NCBI GenBank assembly: GCA_037893245.1
Contig: JBAIAA010000415.1
Span: 248,001-312,000, forward strand
DNA from: Crossaster papposus
Taxonomy: Eukaryota; Echinodermata; Asteroidea; Velatida; Solasteridae
Direction: 5' to 3'
DNA: 64,000 bases
Positions within the stretch are counted from its first letter, which is position 1. Each line of letters starts with the position of its first letter. This document shows, piece after piece, positions 24,701-36,700 of this stretch. Both the position numbers and the translations under genes were made by a program. The notes below the pieces were generated by a model. That model was not told the DNA's origin, ran no database searches, and saw only the letters and a program-made list of their open reading frames with translations.

Positions 24701-27700
24701 ACACAGAGCACCATCTGAATCATACCTCCAGGTAATCAAAGTCACAGTCGGGATGGGCCTCAATGGCAAAGGTCACAAAGGTCAAGACGATGACCTGACC
24801 CTGGGGGGCATTGATGACGTACTCGCAGGTCTGGAGGTGGGGGTAACTGTCGGGGAAGTAGGGGGATGTCAGCTCCTGTGTTGGATCGGAGTACACACCG
24901 CCACAATCTATCCGACGAAAAAGATAAAAGGTAAACAATTTTTACATATGTGACCTGTCATCACAAAATGAGCGTAAAGTCGCACGGAGTGATTTTCCAG
25001 TACGGCCAGTCAAAGTCAAAATTTGAAGGGGTGGTCGATTTTGAGATTATATTTTTGTTAAAGACTAAATTCCCAACAATCAATTCCCAATTTTTCAGGA
25101 CGATCAGATAAAAACAAAATTAGTTTTTGAGACATCTTTGACTATGCCTTTCTATGCCTTTCACACAATTTCTCGCAAGAAATACCCGTTTTCTCATAAT
25201 CTCTGTATTAAGACTCCAGACTAAAAAAGAAAAAGAAAAAAAATATTGAGTATCAAACCTCCAAGTGTTATATACCATTAGAAAGCTCTGTTTCCACAGA
25301 ATTTAGAAATACCCATATCTCAATTTTCAATTTTGCCAACTTTACGCTCATTTTGTGGTGACTGGTCACATATGGACTGGCAATGAGGTCACTAGAGCAC
25401 GTCACTAGAGCACGTCTATTCCCTCAAGGGACTTTGAGTGACCAGAAGGGGGACCTATTTCCCAAGGCAAAAGGCCGAGGGAAATAGGTCCCCTTTCTGG
25501 TCACTCACAGGACCGAGGGGGGATAGACGTGCCCTAGTGACCAAATCATGCCAATCCATATGTGTTTTATAACACACCTCGGTCCAAAATAGGACAGGAG
25601 TATCGTGATCCGATCCAGATCCCGCCATTTTTCATATTAAGATGAGCCTGGCAAACCTCTTGGGGGCGCTGTAACCAGTCAATTTTTTAAAAGTCTATTG
25701 CCCGCTTCGGGAACTATTTCCTGCAAATACACGGTGGTGCAAATCTCATGCACTAGCCTATATTAGTTAACCCCACGTGATCGTGTTTCAGCCAACCAGA
25801 TTACAGAACTAGCAAGAGGTGTGTTATAAATTTCAATATGTTGACAGTGACTTTGATAACAGGGATATCTAGACACGGCATCCGATGTGAACTTGTTAAT
25901 ATCGTTAATCCATTTGGAAATGGGAGTCATGCTCCAATTGTTTTTAAAAAGTTGTTTTAAACATCACTGAATTGAACTGAATTGAAGTCATTACAAGGTC
26001 ATGTCCCAGTATGAACGAAACAGAAAAAAGAACGTGGTCTTTGTAATCCTTAAGATTATATTTCTAATCCCTTCCTTGGCCAAACTCACCCAGTTCATAG
26101 GTGGCCCGGAATCCACCAGCGCTAACGGACAAGTCCGTCTTGAACTTGACCCAGAGTGTGTTGGCCGTGGAGAGAAACGGGGGCGGTATGGCGCTCGAAT
26201 GGCAGTAGCGACCAACAAAGGCTGCAGTCTCGTCAAATCCATCCCTCAACTTTGAAAAAAAAAAAAAAGATAATTATAAAGAGCCGTTACATTTGATAAA
26301 TCAGTCCCTTTTGTTTCTTTAGCTGTAATGTCCTAGGAATTCATTTGGGGTACATTACCCTGTACTGCAAAATACTACACAATTATCATAGGCCAGTGTA
26401 GTAGTACTGCATACTGCCGTTTGCTCAAGTAGTATTTTGTAGTATTAGGTGTAGTATAAGGTTAGTGTTAACCAGTTCGCGCCGGGATTATTTTAACATC
26501 GCCGAGCCCACGGGCGGGATTATTTTTAACGAAACTTGAACCGAAGCGGGTTCAGGTTTATCGTGCCGGGAAGCACACCCACGCATTTCCGGCCTTGCTC
26601 GCTGCTCACATACGTTTCCGAACTTGAACTTGGCGTGTTTATGCGTCATCCGTTTTGAATTTGGGGAAATTTTTGCGTTTATATACGTCATCCGGCGCGA
26701 ACTGGTTAATGGTGCTTGATACCTTTTAATAAGGGAATAAATGTGTGTTCGAGAGGTTTTAATCACTCTGTTTAAGACCGCTTGGAGTCTGGGTGTTGTT
26801 AATTAGCCCAAAAATCCCTGAAAATTGTCGCAAGTAAATTTTGGTGTTTCGCCATTCTGTGTGTGTCAAATGACACGTTTCTGCCTCTGTCGCTCTACAC
26901 AATACATGTACATGCAATAAAGCATATTAACTATGAACCAGACTATTACTGCCATTGGCAACCTCGTTCCCAAGGTGTCAGGCTGTACGCACCCAACACT
27001 ACCCGCTCTTACTATTGGAGACGAGGTACGGTTGGAAAAAAAGTGAGCCCTGGGGATGGGTATAATGCGACACCGCGTTGTTGCCAGCTGGTTTTAAACA
27101 CTTCCAGCCATGTCTTTATCGTCCGTTTAATACCGGCCCCGTGACGGGCTCTCGACCAATAGGAATGCCTAAACTGTCACAGGTTTTTATGAATACAAGT
27201 TCTTACATATAGTTGTAGATTTTAAAAGTAGAGAATATTACAACACCTCACCCACATAATCTGTGTTTTGATTGGCCGAGAGCTAGTCACATGGTAATTT
27301 ATATTTTTTAATTTTTCCGGTGAATTTCGACAATTGAGCAGTCAATTTAACCAGTGCGCCGTTCTATTTCGCGCAAAATCTAATGCTGCTGAAAATGGTC
27401 ATTCGATTTTGTTTCATGACTAGGCAAAAGTACTATTGCGTCATTGGATTTAACAAAATAACCATCCAATTTATCAATTCAACAAAACAGCATTCAAATT
27501 CGCAGGAGCCTCTTCGAGACGTATGTTCGGTCATTTAAATGTATTATTGGGCAGGCATTTCTGCCATTTGTGCAATCTAAAAAAATGCCCTGTTAAAATT
27601 GTGTTTCCTTTAGAATGTTAAAGACAAAAATACGGTTTACTTATTGGCACAGGAATCAACATAAATAAACAACAGAAAACCAAGAAAGGCAAAAAATTTA

Positions 27701-30700
27701 GAAACACCCAAACATTAAAAAAGTTTCACAAACAAAAAGACACAAAAACAAATTAGTTCTTGGTCAGGTAATCAACAAGAATGAAAGAACTATTGTATAG
27801 AAGTGTAACGATAAACTGATTCTAGGCAGTTTTCCAGGAGAATCCCGTGGAAGGCGAGCCACGAAGGATCCCCAGACACACGGCACCCTGTCTAAATGGG
27901 TCCCGCAACGCCGGCCGTTTCCCTTGCAGTTTAGGGGCCGAATAAAACATAACACCACAACATGTTATGTTCAATCTTTACCTCGACGTAGTCAAACAAA
28001 CAGTTGGCATGCTCCTCAATGGTTAAATCAGTGATGGTGAATTTGATTCTGCCGGTGTCCCTGATCTGTACGGTCCAGATGCACTCAATGTTGTGTGGGT
28101 AAGGGTTGGGGTAGTTTGGAGATATGATGATAGCGTTGTCGTCAGTGAACACCCCACCGCACTGAGGAGCAACTGAGTTTAGTAGGGGAAAAATAAAATT
28201 GATAAATTAATACGGAAGCAATAATCGAACATCATGAAAAGTGGGACAGCTTTTTTATGTAACGGTGCCGTGGCCTGGGAGTCTGGACCATTGGTAACTT
28301 GATCCAGGAAAGGGTGATACAAGTCGCAACAAATGAAATGTGACCTGTCACCACAAAATGAGAGTAAAGTCGTACGATGTGATTCAGAGATATGGCCATC
28401 CAAAGTCAAAATATGAAGGGGTGGTCAATTTTGAGATTTTGCGTAATTTGGAAAAGCCCAAGTCCTCCTCTACGTATTCCCAGATTTGGGGTGAGATCAG
28501 ATGATCGAAAACCTCTTAAATCACGCGATTTTGCGAAGTGTTTGTTTAGTTAGTGTTTGGATTAAAGTCCAATAGTGGTCTGATAAACACGGTAATTAAA
28601 TATGCAAATCAGGTCCTCGTAAGTATTCCACGTTTTTGAAATTTTGATATTTTGTTGTTTATACAATAGTTTGTATGTGTGGATAATTTCAAGGAAAAAT
28701 AATAATTAGAACATAGCCGTTGCTATGCTCAACCGAGCCTTATTTGTCCTGTTTTGTAATATATTGCGTGTTTTGTTTAAGATTTAAGTAAGTTTACTTA
28801 CAAACACGTTTTGTGAAACCCGTGACTTTCTAGAGCGCGGTAAAAAGCATTTATCGCAAAACCCCCAAGTGTCATGTACCATTGGAAAGCTCTCTTTCTC
28901 AAGAGTTTGAAAATACCAATATCTCAATTTTCAATATTTCCGACTTTACTCTTATTTTGTGGTGACAGGTCACAAATTGAGTTATGTACATGGTTGGAAA
29001 GTCCAGGATTATAAGTGCAGCTCCATAACCCCTCCCAGTCTGGTGATAGGACGTTTTTGCATATTATTAGCATCCATTGAATTCAACTTTACACGACTGA
29101 GAAAACAGGCTTCAAAACACAACAAAACTAAGACAATACATTGGAACCATGCACTCTTAAAGAGGTATTTTGTTTAACTTTATTTATTGAAATCCAGCTT
29201 TTTTGTTAACTAAATCTGAAACTTTAGATATTAGAGATGTCATTTAATATTAAAACTTAAAATCGAATTTTGACCAAATTGTTTACCCTTCTCAACATTT
29301 TTACAGGCTATTACAGGTCAATGCATTTCGCGACTTTCCTGGAGCGGGTAACATTTCATTTGTAATCTGCGGGTAGTTCTGCAGGTTGTGGGTTCGAACC
29401 CATCCTTGGCTATGGCACAATCTATGTCTAATATGGGTAGACGCATTATTAATGCCTTGCAGTGGACTGGTTACCCATCCCAACCTAGTTCATACTGTAA
29501 AGAGATTAGATTGTCTTCTTTCAGTGCGAGGGGCTGGTTCTTCACACTTTCCTCTGTAGCCCACACCCAGAGTGTCCTTTGGCCTTGTAATTGGTGAAAT
29601 TGTTTTGGGAAATGGAAAAAATGTACTTCCTGCTTTTTGTTCTTAAAAGTAAAAATGATAGATGTGATTCTTTACTAATAATATCTTTACACAAGGTATT
29701 TATTTGTGTGTGCTTGGATACTGTATTTGTTTTGGGCAAAAACGGCTACGTGCCTAGTTAATAAGATGCTTGCGAATGTACATTTCGGGACATAAAAAGT
29801 CTGTAATACAAAAAGTTGAATACATACTGGATGATGACGTGTAGGTGAGGTGGAATCCGGTGTCCGTTAGACTGTTGTCGCTATGGAAACGCAGGTAGGC
29901 GTAGGGCCCTGTGGTCTGCACGGGGGCCGGGGTGACAGTGCTGCAGAATTTGCCGAGGGAAGGCGCACTCTCCTCAAGACCATCCCGGATCTTAGCAAGG
30001 AAAAAATAGTTTAAAGGTAGTATACACCATTTGCAGATATCGAAAACATTTACTACCGAATTATTAAGAAATATCTTACTTATTTGAATGTAAATAATGA
30101 TTGTAGGCATCCAGCAAAACGATTGCTCTAGATATCCTGTAATTGTTTCAAAAAATTGAATTGTATAAACCAAAAATCATTATCGCCGGACGGCGATCGC
30201 GAAAAAACAAAAACAACATAAGAAAAACTGCCTGATTCCGGTTGAAAACCAAAGTCGTTTTTCTTGCTTTTCTCAGCAACCATGATTGTAAAACTTCGGA
30301 CAGGTCAGTTAAACGGTATTTACTATGAAATATAACCCCCTAAATCCACCCATTCATGAAAATTCAAGCAATTACCAATGGTGTATACTACCTTTAAGAA
30401 GAGGGTAAAATTTGAATCCTGCAATTGAGGAGTGTGCAACATGTATCTCTATTTCTCAAAAACAGACCAAATTCATGCAGAAACGGTATGCACATACATA
30501 AATGCTCCTTCACTGAATATGGTTATTATATAGAATGTTTAGAAATAATCTTGAATAAAATTCTAAGAGTAGGTTCAGCTTAATTGGATCTCACGATATG
30601 GCCCATTAACCCTAACATCACCAAAATTCTACAAAATAATGGTAGTAAAATGTAGTATGCAGCATCACTACACCTCATAAATATTCATGAGCAAATTGAA

Positions 30701-33700
30701 GCGAGTCATCCGCCGTGCGTCTGGGAAGTTAAAAATGAGTAAAAATCGTCGTCCCAGTGAGTATCCAGCTAGTTGCCGTGCCGTATTCTTTCTGGTAGCA
30801 CCAAAAATGTTCTCTGGAACCCGCCTCGTAGACATGTAATCTTTTACGGAACCAGTCTCAGTAATGTTACTAGAATTCCGTCATTGGCTAGACTGAGAAA
30901 GAACTTGAATAATAAAGACGTAAAATCTACGAAGGCCCTTATCGACAAGTCCATCTACAGGTTCTCATAAAGAGTATTTTTTTCCACTTTTGGCGATAAG
31001 TGGTCACACAAAAGTCTGCATGTACACGTAGGCAAAGTTGTCTCAGATTTCTGAGACAACTCTTGTATCCGGGGTCAGAGAGCATGTATGCAATGAATCC
31101 GCCTTATACTCTACTGGGCATTTTGTGCTTTGCATCCACATGCTGCATGTGTGTACAGATGTCGAAGAAGTGCGGCTAACTCACAAACGGCAATAGGTCA
31201 ATACCGAACTGGCTTGTTTTTAGGACTCGTGTTAGACTCGTTCATAACACTGAGACACGCACCTCTAGGTAATCGTAGACGCAGGTGTCGTGATGCTCCA
31301 GACGTAGGGTACCAAAGGCAAAGGTCATGTACAGGCCCGCGTCCACGGTAACGGTCCAGACACAGTCTCTGTTGACGGGGTAGTTGCCAGGGTAACCAGG
31401 GGAGTTGATGCTGCCATGGTTACTGCCGGAGAAATCGCCACCGCAGACTGGAGGGAAAGGAGAATAATTTCGAAAAAACATTTGACGTTTGCTTTTTGTA
31501 TAAAACTGATGAAACATCCTAATAGTCCTGACTAAAATAGATTTGGGTAAAGTGACTGATTCCCGCATCACCTCTCAATCACATGGGACCAATTTTTGTG
31601 CTAAGCAGCTTCCATAAAATTGGCCCAAGTTGCAGCAAACGTCTTTGCTAACAAGTCAACTCAAAGCACAACCATCTGCTATAGTTAGTGGAACCTATTT
31701 GCTTAGTCAGCAGAGCCAGCAGTCGATTTCATGTAATGCTAAGATGCGTCTTAGAAGGGTTACCCATCTTAACTCATGACTTGCCCTAGGATCGATTTCA
31801 GTAAAGTTAAGTCTTCCTTAGCAATATGGCTGATAACTTAACCAGTTCGGGCCGGATGACGTATATAAACGCAAAAAAATTCACAAATTCAAAACGGATG
31901 ACGCATAAACACGCCAAGTTCAAGTTCGGAAATGTATGTCAGCAGCGAGCAAGGCCGGAAATGCATGGGTTGTGCTTCCCGGCACTATCAGCCTGAACCC
32001 GCTTCGGATCGAGTTTCTTTAAAAATAATCCCGCCCGTGGGCTCGGCGATGTTAAAATAATCCCGGCACGAACTGGTTAAGATCGGTCTGAGAGTCGTCT
32101 GATCTCATTAATTTGTGCGTTAATTTGTATATTGTCTGGAGATCATTGCATTATCTTCTTCTAGTCGGTAAAGATGAATGTCGGCCTAGAGTTATAGTTT
32201 TGAAGAAAGAAACAAATTTGAAAAGATTTCTGATACGTCGGTATAGTTTTATTAACCCTAACCCCCTAGGCCCTTTTTGCTAGCAACCATCCTCAATCCT
32301 TCAAAATCCTCATGTTTTTTTTAAAACCTCATATTTGGAAAACCCCATTTAGCCTCAATCCTCAAGAATTCTCCACACTTGAAACAACATCATGTGCCTC
32401 AATTCTCCAAAATCCTAATTTGTTTTAATCCTCCAAAACTGCAATGAGGATTCTGGGGATTGAAAAAAGTCAATCCTCCAAAATCCTCATTATGATTTTT
32501 TGAAAACCCCATTCAGCCTCATTCCTCCAAAATCCTTATTTTGTGAAAGCCCCATTCAGCCTCAATCCTCAAAAATCCTCCAAAACTGCAATGGGGATTT
32601 TGGAGGATTGAGGAGCGTTAGGGTAAATATAATTTTTTTACAAAATTGCACGTCAACAACTAGTCGACTGTCTATCTTGTATAGAACGTGCTGAACTACC
32701 TTACGTATTCCGTAGATTTTTTTCAATGACAGTTTCCTCAAACGCTAAAGCAAACATGAAACAGCCACCAAATTGGTAGTTTTGATGCGTCTTTCTTAGG
32801 ATGGATTTAGTTAAACCGATCTTAAAATGCGTCTTAACCAAGATAAATCTTAGAGCGGATACTCGACCTAAGTCGTAAGATGAGTCGCAAGATAAGATAA
32901 GAGATGAGATGAGAATTTTAATGAAATGAGCACCAGGCATCTTTTAGCCCAGAAATCTACAACCGGCGTACCAGGGTCTTGGCTGACCCAGCTGATCCCG
33001 AAACCTTCATAGCTGACACTGCCGTCAGAGCGGAACCAGAAGTAGAGCTGGTTGTGGGTGCTGGTGATTGGGGATGGTATGGTGCTGCCACAGTAGCGGT
33101 CTATGATATGCGCCGCGGCCGACGAGCCGTCGTTGATCTGCAGGAAGTCGTAGTCGCAGTTGACACTCGTCTCCAGATTGAAGCGGGCAAAGGTAATCTG
33201 AATCACCTGTTGGAATAGAGAAAAAAGAAGATTCTTGTCTGGTTATTTTTTTTTTTTTAATATCACATTTCAAGTGAGTGAATCGTTTTTCCAGTCTGTC
33301 AATACATTCCCACATGGAGTTCATCGAGCTGTTCAACCCCAATCAGCTTGGACTTAAAATGAAGCGATTAAGAGGTTTTTTTCACACTTTTCAATCAAAG
33401 CTGTGATTAATGTTTGACGTTCCATCCAGAAAAGTTTTACATGCGTGCATCTTGCATATAGAATGCGCAGCTGGAACATCCAGTGTGGCAATGAAGAGGT
33501 GCACTGTGGCGAGGCATAATAGATCTGACTATTCCTTAGATTGCCCGATTGCTTCCTCTTGTAGGGGTGGTTGGCAACGCTGATAAGTTTTCAGAGGGTG
33601 GGGGTGTTGTAATACAAAAGTCACAGATCAAACCTTTTTCTTTGTATGTACAAAATATTGTTGAAGCCAATTTCACAGTGCCGCTAAACACTGGCATTTG

Positions 33701-36700
33701 GTAGATCTTTCAAATTAGGTGCCAGAGAACATCTGGGCAATTTGTTGGCAAAATATGCTGGGCCGATTTGTGTTCCAAGCATGAATCAGCAAAAGTACCA
33801 GTCACAAATAATATACACCGTGTGACACTTTGGCTGGTGCCCCGTTTCTCTTGCTAAGCACATCAATATCATGCTTAGTAACTCATCTGTATCTTTGGAA
33901 GCGCCTACCTTGTCGTCCTGCACGGTGATGACCCAGGCACAACTCAGACCATGGTCGTAGACCTGACCCAGGGGAGGGAACTCAAAGTAACCAGCGTTTC
34001 CATTCAGATAAGCACCACAAGCTGTAAACAGACAAATTCACCCACTAAGAAATCAATGGTTATGCAGTCGGCACAGCTACAAAAAAAAAAAAATGATTTG
34101 TCTTCACCCTTGGCTTTGCTTCTGACTTTTACTGAAAACATTCCAAGAAAAACTTTTGGTTTTACATTATTCCCCTCTTATGGTTTTACCTTTCAAAACC
34201 TTTCAAAATCTGCTCAATGGGCAAAATGGCTAACAATAAGTATAGACCTTTCAAAACGCTCCAGAATTTGTTGCTACTGCACTACTACACCTTTCAAAAC
34301 CTTTTGAAAGGTATTTTTTTTCTCACACCAGTTTGATCAGAAAGTTGTTTTACCTTTCGAAATCTTTCATAGGTTTCTTTTGTCAGACAGTTTTCTCGCC
34401 TTTCAAAACATTTCAGTCCAAGAAACTTGAAAGGTTTTGAAAGGTCAGACAATTCTATGGCAAATGTCCTATATATAGAAGGGTTAACAGATTGGATTTT
34501 TCTGAAGCATCAACAGGCACCAGCAAGCAGCTAGAGTTCATGCAGTTTGGGGCCACAATTCGACTAATAAAAAGGTAGGATACACCATTGGTAACTGCTT
34601 GAATTATCATGAATTTAGGTGAATTTTGTGGGTTGTATTTTATAATAAACTGGCCTGTTCAAAGTTTTACAGTCATAGATGCATAGGAAAGCAGGAAAAT
34701 CGGCGTTCAGTTTCAATCAGCGTTCGGTTTCAATCAGCGTTCGGTTTCAACCGGCGTCGGGCAGTGAAACTTATGTTGTTTTTATTTTTGCGTGATTTCT
34801 TTTTTATGAATTCAATTTTTTAAACAACTATAGGATATCTAGCGCAATCATTTCGCTGGATGCCTAGAATCATTATTCACTTTTAAATAAGTATGATATT
34901 TCTTAATAATTCGGTAGTAACATTTGTTGATATCTACAAATAGTGTATCCTTCCTTTAAAACTAAGATGAAGCAAGCAATTGGGATTAATGATTAGATTC
35001 AAGAATAATGTAGCTTCCATGGACAGGAGTGGCTACACAGATACGGGATACAGATTGGTAGCGAATCAAGAGGGGCAAAATAAGGTGTTAATTCGTTTGT
35101 AAAAAAAGGTAATACCTTTTTTTTTAAACAAAGGGGAATGTTTCAATACCACCTACGTAAAATGAATGGCGGAGATGAAAAAATAAGTCTGAGTCCAATG
35201 AGCAAGGTATCTTGCACATTTCAGAAAGTCAAATGCAAGACTTTTTAAGACACTTTGAATGTTACTCTATAACAAAATGCAAGACCTAAAGCAAGCGGAC
35301 TGATGCTAGATGTACGGTAGTATTTTGGATCTCGGGATTGGAACGTTCGGTAAATATAATGTGGGTTGTCTGCCTCATTCAATCAGCTTTACAGAAACAA
35401 TTGCTATCACATTAATTGCCGATAGAAGTTGATAAAAGGCTGTTACTTTTTAGACAAATCGTCACCATCACCACGAAGTAACACTAATGTCATGGCTGAA
35501 TCGCGACCCCTTTCTGGCGTTTCAACAAAGTAACGCAAAGCCAATAGCTAATACACACGGATAGCGTCACTTCGTGAAAACTCAATCTGTAACGCCGTTT
35601 ACGAGTTTTCACGAAGTGACGCTATCCGTGTGTATTAGCTATGGGCTTTGTGTTACTTCGTGAAAACGCCAGAAAGGGGTCGCGCGTATCACGTGACCTT
35701 AGTATTTCTTCGTGGTGACGGTGACGAAATAAAAGAACAAAAACACGCAATTTTAGGAATAAACTTTAAAAAAAAAATTGTTTTCTGATTAATATCTGAA
35801 TCTCTGGATGGTAAAAAGAAAATCAGAAAGTTAGAGAATTTGCCGGACTTACACTGCTGGGTATCCTGGCACCGGTCTCCACTGAACCCAGAGGCGCAAT
35901 CGCAGTCGAACCCGTTGATGAGGTTGTTGCAGGTGCCGCCGTTGTCGCATGGCGTGCTGGCGCACTCGTCGATGTCCTCGCCGCAGCGGTCGCCCTGCCA
36001 GCCCTGCTCGCAGATGCAGTTGAAGGTTCCGCCCACTGTCTGGCAGCGGCCGTTGATGCAGGGGTTGTTCTGGCACGTCACGCCGGTAGACGGCGTGCAA
36101 CCGTTGGCGCCCTCCCCATTGCCCGTGTAGCCCGGGTTGCAGGTGCAGACGCGACCATTGGGTGCCGCTGGGACAAATTTGGGAAGGAGAGGATGGGAGA
36201 GTTTGGAAACGAATCTAAATCCACGATTCAAACGGTTCATTGGCCGTCAGCCTGGGGGGTTGGTTGTATCAAATGAGGGAAATAATGCACATGGTGATAT
36301 TTCAATCAATCAATCAATCAATCAATCAATGCATTTGTAAAGCGCCATCTATCTAGTTGCCTATTCCGAGGCGCTGCCAGGAACACCGGGGCGAACCCCT
36401 TCTCTTAGCGAAGAGTGTTACTGGGTTCTTTTACGTGCATTACACAACGCACGGGACCTACATGTACAGCTTTACGCCCCATCCGAAGGACGAAGCAATA
36501 TGCACCCCTGTAGTTGGAAAATATGCGATAGGACAATTTTAGGAAGAAGAGGATGGGAGAGTTTGGAAACGAGTTCTCAAGTCTAAATCCACGATTCAAA
36601 CAGTTCATTGGCCGTCAGCCTGGGGGGTTGGTTGGTATCAAATGAGGAAAATAATGCTCATGGTGATATTTGGCAAGGTATGCAACCCTGTAGTTGGAAA

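Noticed and set aside
28150..28163. Alternative acceptor of the CUB3 exon directly before TGCGG
   Set aside because: Its use would shift phase relative to the CUB2 exon; the upstream AAACTCAG keeps the frame.
35840..36130. Plus-strand 96-codon frame opposite the EGF7-8 exon
   Set aside because: It is the antisense shadow of the cubilin exon, with no domain or splice support.
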